Of a stretch of DNA of 64,000 bases, positions 1 to 7,974 are shown in pieces. Below the pieces are notes generated by a model. That model ran no database searches, was not told the origin of the DNA, and worked only from the letters and a program-made list of their open reading frames with translations. Within the stretch, counting starts at the first letter, position 1, and each line of letters starts with the position of its first letter. The position numbers were made by a program, and so were the translations under genes. The stretch lies in assembly GCF_014069875.1 (NCBI RefSeq), contig NZ_CP059676.1:2046001-2110000 (forward strand), written 5' to 3'. Source of the stretch: Flaviflexus equikiangi. GTDB lineage: Bacteria > Actinomycetota > Actinomycetes > Actinomycetales > Actinomycetaceae.

Positions 1-1219
1 TCTGCTGCAGGCCATGATCAACGCCCTGCTTTCAGCAGACGCCGATGCCGTGGTCGGGGCGGAATGGGGCAAGCCCAGCCCCGACCGCCGCACCCAGCGC
101 AACGGCTACCGCCACCGGCCCCTGGACACCCGGGTCGGCACAGTGGATGTTGCTGTCCCAAAACTCAGATCGGGCACATATTTTCCCGACTGGCTGCTCG
201 AGCGCAGAAAACGAGCCGAAACAGCACTGATCACGGTCGTGGCTGACTGCTACCTCGCCGGCGTCAGCACTCGGCGGATGGATAAGCTCGTGAAAACCCT
301 GGGTATTCATTCCCTGTCGAAGTCGCAGGTCTCGCGCATGGCTACTGACCTGGACGAGCACGTGGACCAGTTCCGTCACCGCCCGCTCGATGAGGCCGGC
401 CCGTTCACGTTCGTCGCTGCTGACGCGCTGACCATGAAGGTCCGCGAGGGCGGGCGTGTGATTAACGCGGTCGTCCTCATCGCTACCGGCGTCAATGCCG
501 ATGGTAGGCGTGAAGTCCTCGGCCTGCGGGTTGCGACCAGTGAGACCGGGGCGGCATGGAACTCCTTCTTCGCCGACCTCGTCGCACGCGGCCTGACCGG
601 CGTGCGTTTAGTGACTTCTGATGCTCATGCGGGCCTGATCGAGGCGGTCGCAGCGAACCTGCCGGGTGCGTCCTGGCAGCGATGCCGCACGCACTACGCC
701 GCGAACCTGATGAGCGTGTGCCCCAAGAGCTACTGGCCGGCAGTCAAAGCGATGCTGCACTCGGTCTACGACCAGCCCGACGCAGCCAGTGTCCACGCCC
801 AATTCGACCGGCTCTTGGACTACGTCGGCGATAAGCTCCCTGAAGCTCACGATCATCTGGACGGCGCACGTGCCGATATCCTTGCCTTCACCGGTTTCCC
901 GACCGGGGTGTGGGCCCAGATCTGGTCCAACAACCCCAATGAGCGCCTCAACCGCGAGATCCGTCGCCGCACCGATTCGGTGGGGATCTTCCCCAACCGA
1001 GAGGCGATCATCCGCCTGGTCGGTGCGGTCCTGGCCGAGCAGACCGATGAATGGGCCGAAGGGCGCCGCTACCTCAGCCTCGACGTTCTCGCCAGAAGCC
1101 GCCTCCACATGCTTCCCGAGACCACAGACGAGGTGAGCGACGATCCTCTCGAACTGACCGCCTAACCACTAATTGAAGAACCGAAGGAACACCGGCTACA
1201 CCACTCAAAGGGACTTGAC
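1..1219 (+). mobile_element. IS256-family insertion sequence, right part (left end outside window)
   Basis: The element consists of the transposase gene at 2-1165 and about 54 bp of downstream DNA. The downstream part ends in a sequence typical of an IS256-family right terminal inverted repeat: a CACCACT core followed by GGGACTTGACC, about 1200-1219. Directly after it the sequence reads into the middle of an unrelated IS481-type transposase, which sets the element boundary at about base 1219. The left end and the target duplication partner lie outside the window. The boundary is inferred from the protein junction and could be off by a few bases. Confidence 0.75.
2..1165 (+). CDS. IS256-family transposase (5' end cut by window)
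   Basis: This is a DDE transposase that mobilises its own element by cut-and-paste or copy-out transposition. The frame is open to the first base of the window, so the N-terminus (perhaps 20-40 residues) is missing; the first ATG inside is at 14. Visible family motifs are the first Asp in AADALTMKVR, the second in TSDAHAGL and the catalytic Glu in NNPNERLNREIRRRT. A CxxH-like stretch (QRCRTHYAANL) precedes the last motif, as is usual in this family. There is no frameshift, so the protein may be functional. It is the intact partner of the IS481 remnant that follows. Confidence 0.92.
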   Translation: MLQAMINALLSADADAVVGAEWGKPSPDRRTQRNGYRHRPLDTRVGTVDVAVPKLRSGTYFPDWLLERRKRAETALITVVADCYLAGVSTRRMDKLVKTLGIHSLSKSQVSRMATDLDEHVDQFRHRPLDEAGPFTFVAADALTMKVREGGRVINAVVLIATGVNADGRREVLGLRVATSETGAAWNSFFADLVARGLTGVRLVTSDAHAGLIEAVAANLPGASWQRCRTHYAANLMSVCPKSYWPAVKAMLHSVYDQPDAASVHAQFDRLLDYVGDKLPEAHDHLDGARADILAFTGFPTGVWAQIWSNNPNERLNREIRRRTDSVGIFPNREAIIRLVGAVLAEQTDEWAEGRRYLSLDVLARSRLHMLPETTDEVSDDPLELTA

Positions 1220-1748
1220 CCGTATCCCCGACGGTGGTGGGCATCGCATGCTTGGCCGACAGGCCGGAAAGAAACATAACACTGGCCATGGAAGACCCGG
1301 ACGCGGGTACGCCTACCTGCATCACGCAGTCGATGATTATTCCCGGCTCGCGTATTCCGAGATCCTCTCTAATGAGAAGAAAGAAACTGCGTCTGGGTTC
1401 TGGGAACGCGCCCGTGCTTTCTTCGCCCAGGCCGGCGTAACCGTTTCCGCGGTGATGACTGACAACGGGGCATGCTACCGCTCACACGCCTTCAGAATTG
1501 CTTTGGGCCCAGAGGTAAAGCATCGATTTACTCGCCCGTATCGGCCGCAAACTAATGGGAAAGTTGAACGGTTCAACCGCACACTTACTGCAGAGTGGGC
1601 GTACGCGGCTATGTATGTCAGTGATGAAGCCAGGGCCGCAACGTACGATGCCTGGCTACATCACTACAATCATCATCGACCCCATACCGGGATCGGTGGG
1701 CAGACTCCCTCGGATCGTGTTCACAACCTCACTGGGAACTACAACTAG
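1220..1748 (+). pseudogene. IS481-family transposase, C-terminal remnant interrupted by the IS256 element
   Basis: The protein reads RIPDGGGHRMLGRQAG, then HHAVDDYSRLAYSEI, then TDNGACYRS and RPYRPQTNGKVERFNRT. This is the rve/integrase catalytic core of IS481-type transposases, including the second Asp and the Glu of the DDE triad. The helix-turn-helix N-terminus and the first catalytic Asp, which sits just before RIPDGGGH, are absent because the IS256 right end abuts here. An ATG at 1173 inside the IS256 end gives a longer chimeric frame, but those first residues are not transposase. The stop (1746-1748) overlaps the stop of the convergent cyclase gene through the palindrome CTAG. It is probably inactive. 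Confidence 0.85.
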
Positions 1749-2433
1749 TCCTCGAGCAGCGCCATCGCGTTCACCTGCGATGAATCGACTCCCTTGATCC
1801 GGAGCGGCCCGAGCGTGACGAGCTTGATCGTCTTGTCCCCGATCGCCTTCATGCTCATGTCCTCGATGCCGACGATGATGTGGTCGGAGTAGTTGCCGAG
1901 GAGCCAGCGGTGCGCTTCGGGCCCCGATCGTTCGTCGGGGCGGCGATCGACATCCAGTCCATGCCGATGCAGTCGAGCTCGGGGAACTCTCCGCACAGCC
2001 ACTTCGACAGGCCCGAATGAAGGCTGACGCCGTTGTTCTGGTACATGTGGGGATCGCTCGTCCGCTTCTCTTCGAAGCCGGTGCGGATCAGCAGGAGGCG
2101 CTTGCCCTTGAGGTCGCCTGCGAAAGGCTCGAGGTCTTCCTTCGTGACGATCTCGTCCGGGCCGTTGCGGTGCGGCAGGTCGACGAGCAGGATTTCCTCC
2201 CCCAGGTAGGCGAATTTCTCGATGGGCAGCTCGTCGAACGGCACCCCTTCCGTATTGAAGTGGCGCGGCCCATCCATGTGGGTCCCGAAGTGGTTCGGCA
2301 GGGAGATGAGGTGGGAGTTGAACGGCTTACCCGTCTCGGAGAGGTGTGTGTCTTGCTCGATGCTGATGACTGGCTCTCCCGGCCGGGCAACATCGTTGGG
2401 GTCGAGCACGTGCGACAGGTGTACGAACATCAT
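1745..2433 (-). pseudogene. cyclase family protein (kynurenine formamidase-like), frameshifted
   Basis: The N-terminal frame (2433 to about 1915) encodes a metal-dependent cyclase/formamidase: MMFVHLSHVLDPND, NHFGTHMDGPRHF (the HxGTHxDxPxH metal motif), and SGLSKWLCGEFPELDCIG. After AAPTNDRGP the frame breaks, and homology continues in another frame as EAHRWLLGNYSDHIIVGIED to VNAMALLED at 1745. Adding one C in the short GGGCCCC run near 1917-1923 would restore a protein of about 229 residues, the normal family length. A one-base deletion is therefore likely, either real or a sequencing error. A good ribosome site (AGGAG) precedes the ATG at 2433. The gene lies beside IS debris, which fits decay. 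Substrate is unknown. Confidence 0.8.
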
Positions 2434-2519
2434 TGTTCTCCTTCATTGTGAGCGTGACAACAAAGAAACCTTAGACCTCTGATCTCTCACAAGAGGGTCG
2501 GCTCATGCTCCGATGCTGG

Positions 2520-2547
2520 GGCCCGCCGAGACATCTCCCGGCGGGCC
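2520..2547 (-). terminator. hairpin terminator of the pst operon
   Basis: The inverted repeat GGCCCGCCG / CGGCGGGCC (9 bp stem, 10-nt loop) lies just downstream of the pstB stop. There is no strong T-run. Confidence 0.6.
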
Positions 2548-2553
2548 TCCGCG

Positions 2554-3333
2554 TCACCCGAATCGGCCGGACACGTAGTCCTCGGTGGCCTTCTTCGACG
2601 GGTTCGAGAAGATCTTGTCCGTCGTGTCGTACTCGATGAGATGCCCGGGCTTGCCGGTGCCCTCGATGTTGAAGAACCCTGTCATCGACGAAACACGGGC
2701 CGCCTGCTGCATGTTGTGCGTGACGATGACGATCGTGTAGTCCTTCTCGAGCTCCCGGATCAGGTCCTCGATCGCGAGGGTCGAGATCGGGTCGAGGGCA
2801 GAGCACGGCTCGTCCATGAGCAGCACGTCAGGCTTGACGGCGATGGCGCGGGCGATGCAGAGGCGCTGCTGCTGGCCTCCCGAGAGGGACGACCCGGGGC
2901 GTCCCAGGCGGTCCTTCACTTCCTCCCACAGGTTGGCGCCCCGGAGCGAGAACTCGACAAGCTCCTCCGCTTCCGACTTGCTCATCCGCTTCGAGTTCAG
3001 CTTCGCACCCGCCAGAACATTATCGGCGATCGACATGGTGGGGAACGGGTTGGCCCGCTGGAAGACCATGCCGACAGAGGCGCGAACATCGACAGGGTCG
3101 ACGCCGGGGCCGTAAATGTTCTTGCCATCGATGATGGCATCGCCTTCGACGCGCGCACCGGGGATCACCTCGTGCATGCGGTTCAACGACCTGAGGAAGG
3201 TCGACTTTCCGCAGCCCGAGGGGCCGATGAGAGCAGTCGTGGCGCGGGGTGCGATATGCATCGAGACATCTTCGACAGCGAGAAAGTCGCCGTAGTAGAT
3301 GTTGAGGTTCGAGACGTCAATGCCTTCGTTCAC
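2554..3333 (-). CDS. pstB: phosphate ABC transporter ATP-binding protein PstB
   Basis: This is the cytoplasmic ATPase of the high-affinity phosphate importer PstSCAB. The 259-residue length is typical. Walker A is GPSGCGKST (37-45), the Q-loop region includes FQRANPFP, the ABC signature is LSGGQQQR, Walker B is [13 protein letters not shown], and the switch His is in [11 protein letters not shown], a hallmark of PstB. It starts with GTG at 3333, behind a GGAAGGAAC ribosome site. It is the last gene of pstS-pstC-pstA-pstB and is followed by a hairpin terminator. No phoU or phoPR is adjacent. Confidence 0.97.
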   Translation of the reverse strand: MNEGIDVSNLNIYYGDFLAVEDVSMHIAPRATTALIGPSGCGKSTFLRSLNRMHEVIPGARVEGDAIIDGKNIYGPGVDPVDVRASVGMVFQRANPFPTMSIADNVLAGAKLNSKRMSKSEAEELVEFSLRGANLWEEVKDRLGRPGSSLSGGQQQRLCIARAIAVKPDVLLMDEPCSALDPISTLAIEDLIRELEKDYTIVIVTHNMQQAARVSSMTGFFNIEGTGKPGHLIEYDTTDKIFSNPSKKATEDYVSGRFG

Positions 3334-3366
3334 AGGTTTGTTCCTTCCGGGGGCCGCAAGGGCGGC

Positions 3367-4455
3367 CTACTTTTCGCCCTTCGGCGCGAACGCCTTGGCA
3401 ATGATGCGGGCAACGAGGTTGAGCAGGAGCACGAGGAGAATCAGGGTGAGAGCGCCGGACCATGCGAGTTCTCGCGTGGCCTGATTCGACCAGGACGAGT
3501 ACACGTAGGTCGGGAGCGTCTCCATGTATCCGGTGAACAGGTTCCAGTTGAACACGTTCGTCGTGCCGGTGGTGATGAGAAGCGGTGCGGTTTCGCCGAT
3601 GATGCGGGCGACGGCGATGACGACGCCGGAGACGATGCCGGGGAGGGCGGTCCGCAGCACGACCTTCGTGATCGTCCGCGACTTCGTCACGCCCAGAGCA
3701 TAGGAGGCCTCCCGGAGCTCGTTCGGGACGATCCGCAGCATCTCCTCCGTGTTGCGGATGACGATCGGAGTCATGAGGACGACGAGCGCGACCGAGCCCA
3801 TGAAGCCAGTCTTCATCTGCAGCGCAGCTGAGGACCCGACGAAGTACTCCGCGATCGTCGGGATCATCGCCGCCGCGAACAGGCCGGCGACGATGGAGGG
3901 GATGCCGGTCATGATGTCGACAAGGAACGTGACGGTCCGTGCCAGGGGGCCGCGACCGTACTCGACAAGATAGACAGCCGTCATGACACCGAGGGGGACG
4001 GCGATCAGAGCCGTCGTGCCGGTGATGAGAAGCGTGCCCACGAGGGCGTGGCCCGCTCCCGTCGCGTGATCCGCGAGAGTGAGGCCGTTGCGGTCGTTCG
4101 TGAGGAACTCCCACGTCAGCTCGCTGTAGCCGTTGGAGATCACCATCCAGATAAGGGAGATGAGAGGCGCGACGGCGATGATGAACGCGGTGACGATCAG
4201 GCCGGAGACCATCCTGTCCGTCGCATACCGCCGGCCCTCCACCGCGAAGGAGATGATCGTGGAGAGGACGAGATAGAAGACGATCGTGAGAACAGCCGTC
4301 GCGGTGGGAGTGATGCCCTCCGTGCCCCAGCCGTTGAGCACCACCATCGCAGCCGCCGCCGCGAGCGCGATCGCGACGGGAGTGAAGTACCGGGGCAGTC
4401 GCTTGCCGTGGCTCACATCCTGGCGGGGGGTCTTTTCTTGCGTTGCGAGACTCAT
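3367..4455 (-). CDS. pstA: phosphate ABC transporter permease PstA
   Basis: This is one of two membrane permease subunits of PstSCAB (362 residues). About six transmembrane helices are visible, preceded by an N-terminal extension and two hydrophobic segments. The permease EAA-type loop reads ELREASYALGVTKSRTITKVVL, and the segment GIPSIVAGLF is typical of PstA/PstC. The ATG at 4455 overlaps the pstC stop by 4 nt (ATGA), which indicates translational coupling. The pstB GTG follows 33 bp after the pstA stop. Confidence 0.96.
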   Translation of the reverse strand: MSLATQEKTPRQDVSHGKRLPRYFTPVAIALAAAAAMVVLNGWGTEGITPTATAVLTIVFYLVLSTIISFAVEGRRYATDRMVSGLIVTAFIIAVAPLISLIWMVISNGYSELTWEFLTNDRNGLTLADHATGAGHALVGTLLITGTTALIAVPLGVMTAVYLVEYGRGPLARTVTFLVDIMTGIPSIVAGLFAAAMIPTIAEYFVGSSAALQMKTGFMGSVALVVLMTPIVIRNTEEMLRIVPNELREASYALGVTKSRTITKVVLRTALPGIVSGVVIAVARIIGETAPLLITTGTTNVFNWNLFTGYMETLPTYVYSSWSNQATRELAWSGALTLILLVLLLNLVARIIAKAFAPKGEK

Positions 4456-5564
4456 GCGTTGGCCCCCGAGAAGTCCTTGCGGCGGTTGACGATAGCGCGC
4501 GCGATGAAGTTGACGACGAATGTGAGAACGAACAGCAGCAGGCCCAAGGCGATGAGGAAGGGCTGTTCGAGAGACGGATTGTCCGGCGTGCCTGCACTGG
4601 CCTCGGGCCAGCGCAGGGCGATCTGGGAGGCAATGGTCGAATGCTGGCCCACCCCGAAGATCTTGAAGTTGATCTCAAGGCCTGCGGACAGGACCATGAG
4701 GAGCGCCATCGTCTCGCCGAGGGCTCGGCCGAGGCCGAGCATCGCGGCAGACACCATGCCGGAACGTCCCATGGGGAGGACGGTCATCGTGATCATCTCC
4801 CACCGGGTCGCTCCCAGTGCCATCGCGGCCTCTTCCTGCAGGCGCGGAGTCTGGATGAAGACCTCACGGCACAGGGCCGTGATGATCGGCAGGATCATGA
4901 TCGCGAGAATGACGGAACCCATGGCAAGGTTGCGGGCGGGACCAGCCGACATGTCGACCAGATCGGGAGTGATCGGCCACCAGTCCCAATGCTCGGCCGC
5001 ATAGTTGAAGCCGGGCAGGCCGCCCTGCCACACAGCATCCCCGTCGACCTGGACCTCTTCGCCGGCGAGGCGAACAAGCCACGGCCGGAACGTGACCTCG
5101 ATCCACGAGAAGATCGGCCTCAGCATCGGCTCGAGGGTCGACATTCCCCACATGCCGTAGATGATCGACGGAATCGCGGCCAGCAGGTCGATGACATAGC
5201 CGAGGAACTGGGCGAGACGACGAGGAGCATAGTGGGAGATGAAGAGGGCGATGCCGATCGCAAGGGGTACGGCGATGACGAGAGCCATGAGGGAGGACAG
5301 GACCGTGCCCCAGAGCGCGCGTGCCGCGAAGCTCCAGAAGGAGATCGGCTCGCTGCCGACGCGGGCGAAGCCCACATCGGCCTGGATCTCCTCCATCGAC
5401 GCCGTATAGACCTGATACGACTGGATGAGGAGGAAGAAGGCGACCGCTCCGAGCAGGACGAGGATGGCGATGCCGGCACCGTAGGCGAAACCCCGGAACG
5501 TCTTATCGCCCCGCGACCCGACAGATCTGGACTTCTTGACTTCGTCTCTCGTTGTCAAAGACAC
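4452..5564 (-). CDS. pstC: phosphate ABC transporter permease PstC
   Basis: This is the second permease subunit of PstSCAB (370 residues). It has a hydrophobic anchor near residues 30-50, a long extracytoplasmic loop, and then the permease core with AIPSIIYGMWG and the EAA-like loop EEAAMALGATRWEMI. It starts with GTG at 5564, with AGGAG about 9 nt upstream. It is separated from pstS by 80 bp that hold a strong hairpin, which probably limits expression of the permease and ATPase genes relative to the binding protein. Confidence 0.96.
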   Translation of the reverse strand: MSLTTRDEVKKSRSVGSRGDKTFRGFAYGAGIAILVLLGAVAFFLLIQSYQVYTASMEEIQADVGFARVGSEPISFWSFAARALWGTVLSSLMALVIAVPLAIGIALFISHYAPRRLAQFLGYVIDLLAAIPSIIYGMWGMSTLEPMLRPIFSWIEVTFRPWLVRLAGEEVQVDGDAVWQGGLPGFNYAAEHWDWWPITPDLVDMSAGPARNLAMGSVILAIMILPIITALCREVFIQTPRLQEEAAMALGATRWEMITMTVLPMGRSGMVSAAMLGLGRALGETMALLMVLSAGLEINFKIFGVGQHSTIASQIALRWPEASAGTPDNPSLEQPFLIALGLLLFVLTFVVNFIARAIVNRRKDFSGANA

Positions 5565-5580
5565 GCGAAACTCCTAACGC

Positions 5581-5618
5581 CCTGAAGGCGGACTGGCATC
5601 GTGCCAGCCCGCCGTCAG
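5581..5618 (-). promoter_or_regulatory. intercistronic hairpin between pstS and pstC
   Basis: A near-perfect inverted repeat runs from CCTGAAGGCGG through CTGGCA, a 3-nt loop and TGCCAG to CCGCCGTCAGG, giving an 18-bp stem with a few mismatches. No T-run follows, so it is more likely an mRNA-stabilising or attenuating structure than a full terminator. Excess synthesis of the binding protein over the membrane subunits is common in pst operons. Confidence 0.6.
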
Positions 5619-5644
5619 GCTATTGAATGGATTGCGAGAGCAGA

Positions 5645-6853
5645 CTACTCGGTGACGATTGCATCGATGGCCGGAAAGACGCGGGACTGGAGGTCGTCGG
5701 AGATCGGGGCGTTGCCGCCGCCGGCGGCCGTGGCGGCCTGCTGACCCTCGTCGGATGCCATGTAGGAGAGGTAGCCCTTGACGTTCGCGGCTTCCTGGGC
5801 GTCCTCGTACTCGGTGCACGCGACGATGTAGGAGATCATGACAACCGGGTATGCGTCGGCGATGGAGCCGTCCCGCTTGAGATCCACCGTGAGGATGAGG
5901 TCCGTCGCGTCCGCGGTCGGCTCAGAGCCGTCGACGATCGCGGCCGCAGCCTCGGGTGAGTACGCGAGGAACTCGCCGTTGACCTCGACGTTGGCGGCCG
6001 GAAGGTCACCGATCTGGGAGGCGTCAGCGTAGGTGATGGCACCCTCGGTCTGGGCGGTCAGGTCGACGACACCGCTCGTCTTCTCTGCGGACTGGGTGCC
6101 CGAGATCGGCCACGCATCAGCAGCCTCGTACGGCCATGCCTCGTCACCGGCGGCCTCGATGATGTACTGGACGAAGTTCTCGGTCGTGCCGGAGTCATCG
6201 GCGCGGTTGACGGGGACGATCTCGAGATCGGGCAGCTCGACGCCCTCGTTGTCGGCGGCGATCGCCTCATCGTTCCAGTTCGTGATCTCACCGGAGAAGA
6301 TGGCGGCAACGTTGGCGGCGGACAGGTTGAGGCTGTCGACACCCGGCACGTTGTAGGCGATGGCGATGGGAGAGATGTAGAGCGGAAGCTCCACGATGTC
6401 GGAGCCGCAGCGCTGAGCGGCCGCCGCGAGCTCTTCCTCATCGAGGATCGAGTCGGTGCCGGCGAACGAGACGGCCCCGCCGATGAACTGCTCGCGGCCC
6501 GTGCCCGACCCGGTCGGGTTGTAGTTCACGGTCACACCGAAGTCAGCGGAGAAGTTGTCGCGCCATGCCTGCTGGGCGTTCGCCTGGGAGGAAGCGCCCG
6601 ATCCGTTGAGGGAGCCGGAGACGCCGAGATCTGCGATCGGGGTGGGAAGCTCGGATGATCCGCCGGCTTCGGTCGAAGCCTCGTCGTCCGCGGTCTCCTC
6701 TTCGGTCTGCTCGTCAGTCGCGTCTGTCGTGACGTCCGGGGTTTCCTCGCCTTCCGAGGTATCGGAGCAGGCGGCGAGAGTGACGGCAAGGGCACCGGCG
6801 AGTGCGAGCGATGCGGCCTTGCGAGAACGGGTGATGTTCACAGTGGATTCCAT
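5645..6853 (-). CDS. pstS: phosphate-binding lipoprotein PstS
   Basis: This is the extracellular phosphate-binding lipoprotein that delivers phosphate to PstCA. A basic N-terminus and hydrophobic segment end in the lipobox LAAC, followed by an acidic, Thr/Glu-rich linker. The mature domain carries phosphate-site motifs: LNGSGASSQ near its start, NPTGSGTGREQF, and RADDSGTTENF. The ATG at 6853 sits directly on a GAAGG sequence, so a GTG 12 nt downstream (6841) is an equally good start; either keeps the signal peptide. The promoter upstream carries four in-phase PHO-box-like units, which predicts induction by phosphate starvation. Confidence 0.96.
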   Translation of the reverse strand: MESTVNITRSRKAASLALAGALAVTLAACSDTSEGEETPDVTTDATDEQTEEETADDEASTEAGGSSELPTPIADLGVSGSLNGSGASSQANAQQAWRDNFSADFGVTVNYNPTGSGTGREQFIGGAVSFAGTDSILDEEELAAAAQRCGSDIVELPLYISPIAIAYNVPGVDSLNLSAANVAAIFSGEITNWNDEAIAADNEGVELPDLEIVPVNRADDSGTTENFVQYIIEAAGDEAWPYEAADAWPISGTQSAEKTSGVVDLTAQTEGAITYADASQIGDLPAANVEVNGEFLAYSPEAAAAIVDGSEPTADATDLILTVDLKRDGSIADAYPVVMISYIVACTEYEDAQEAANVKGYLSYMASDEGQQAATAAGGGNAPISDDLQSRVFPAIDAIVTE

Positions 6854-6907
6854 CCTTCAGATAGTGGGTGGAGCGCGGGGCTCCGGACCGAGATCAACGC
6901 TAGGCGC

Positions 6908-6951
6908 GGATGGTGACCAACAAACCCGTTCGAGGTTAACGAACGGTGAAC
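6908..6951 (-). promoter_or_regulatory. putative PhoP-binding PHO box of pstS (four 11-nt units)
   Basis: Read on the minus strand, the units are GTTCACCGTTC, GTTAACCTCGA, a degenerate ACGGGTTTGTT and GGTCACCATCC, each exactly 11 nt and contiguous. Units 1, 2 and 4 match the actinobacterial PhoP direct-repeat pattern (G[G/T]TCAYY core). The array ends 54 bp upstream of the annotated pstS ATG. Binding is inferred from the pattern and from the gene's function. Confidence 0.72.
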
Positions 6952-6996
6952 GGTTATGTGATGCGGGACACAGGCGGGTGGTTCCTTCTCGACTTT

Positions 6997-7974
6997 CTAG
7001 GTCAAAACGGACGGACGCACTTTTTCCAGGGCGACGATGTGCGCCTTGTGCCCCTTGCGCTGGGAGACGTGCGCGATCAGCACCTCCCCGGTCTTCAGCC
7101 AGGGATCAGTTGTCGGAACCTGCTTGATGATGGCATGCGGAGCCCTGTTCTGGAAGGCTTCCACGATCGTCGGAAGCGTGGGCCGGTGGGCGCACACGGC
7201 AACGGCAGAATCGTTCTTCCGCAGGAGCTGATCGATGAGCCGGTAGACGGGGCGGGGCTTCTTCTCGTGGGCGGACTCGGTGAGTTCGTCCCGCTCCTCG
7301 ATCTCCACGCCCACTGCCTTCGCGAACGGCCGCATGGTCGCCATGCACCGTTCCCACGGGCTCGACACGACCCTGGTCACGCCGTACGAGGACAGGAGTG
7401 GGATGAGCTCTTTCGCATGCTTCGCACCCACCGCAGTCAGCGGGCGGGTCTCTTCGGGGCCCTTCCCGCCTTTCCATGCGGAGCGCTTCATGGCCCGCGA
7501 ATGCCGCACGACGAGGAGCGTCCACGTCGACAGCTTGTCATCCGCGTGCTGGTCCATGAGCTTGCCCAGCAGGTCTCGATCCGACTCCTGGGAGAGCATC
7601 CCGAAGGCCTTCTTCGACGACACCCACCGCACGTCGTCGATCTCGCTGCGCTTCGCGGGAGATACGGCTGGCCGCACTCGGTAGACAGCGGAATCGGTCG
7701 ACAGCGGACATCCCACCCAATAGTGGGTGATCTTCTTCCTCCCATCGCCCAGCCGATAGGCCACTTTGCCGAGGGGCTGGCCGAGGGAGATGGCGACACC
7801 CGTCTCCTCCTCCACTTCACGCACGGCAGCGACCTGGACGTCTTCACCGTTGTGGAGCTTCCCCTTCGGGATCGACCAGTCGTCATAGCGCGGCCGGTGC
7901 ACGAGGAGCACCTCGACATCCCGGCCCCGGCGGCGCCACACGAGGGCGCCCGCCGCGAGGACATCAGATCTCAA
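6997..7974 (-). CDS. mutT1: MutT1-type NUDIX hydrolase with histidine phosphatase domain
   Basis: This is a two-domain nucleotide/polyphosphate hydrolase (325 residues). The N-terminal NUDIX domain carries the complete Nudix box at 38-60 (G-x5-E-x7-REVEEETGV). The C-terminal histidine-phosphatase domain begins with VVRHSRA (R157, H158) and contains a second His in CAHRPTLP. The same fusion is known in mycobacterial MutT1, which degrades 8-oxo-GTP and diadenosine polyphosphates. It starts with TTG at 7974 overlapping the ppk stop by 4 nt (TTGA), so it is translationally coupled to ppk. The ppk-mutT1 order is conserved in actinobacteria. Confidence 0.9.
   Translation of the reverse strand: MRSDVLAAGALVWRRRGRDVEVLLVHRPRYDDWSIPKGKLHNGEDVQVAAVREVEEETGVAISLGQPLGKVAYRLGDGRKKITHYWVGCPLSTDSAVYRVRPAVSPAKRSEIDDVRWVSSKKAFGMLSQESDRDLLGKLMDQHADDKLSTWTLLVVRHSRAMKRSAWKGGKGPEETRPLTAVGAKHAKELIPLLSSYGVTRVVSSPWERCMATMRPFAKAVGVEIEERDELTESAHEKKPRPVYRLIDQLLRKNDSAVAVCAHRPTLPTIVEAFQNRAPHAIIKQVPTTDPWLKTGEVLIAHVSQRKGHKAHIVALEKVRPSVLT

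Noticed and set aside
3529-3540. GGTGAAC-like PHO half-site inside pstA
   Set aside because: It is a single unit within coding sequence without an in-phase neighbour, so there is no reason to call it regulatory.
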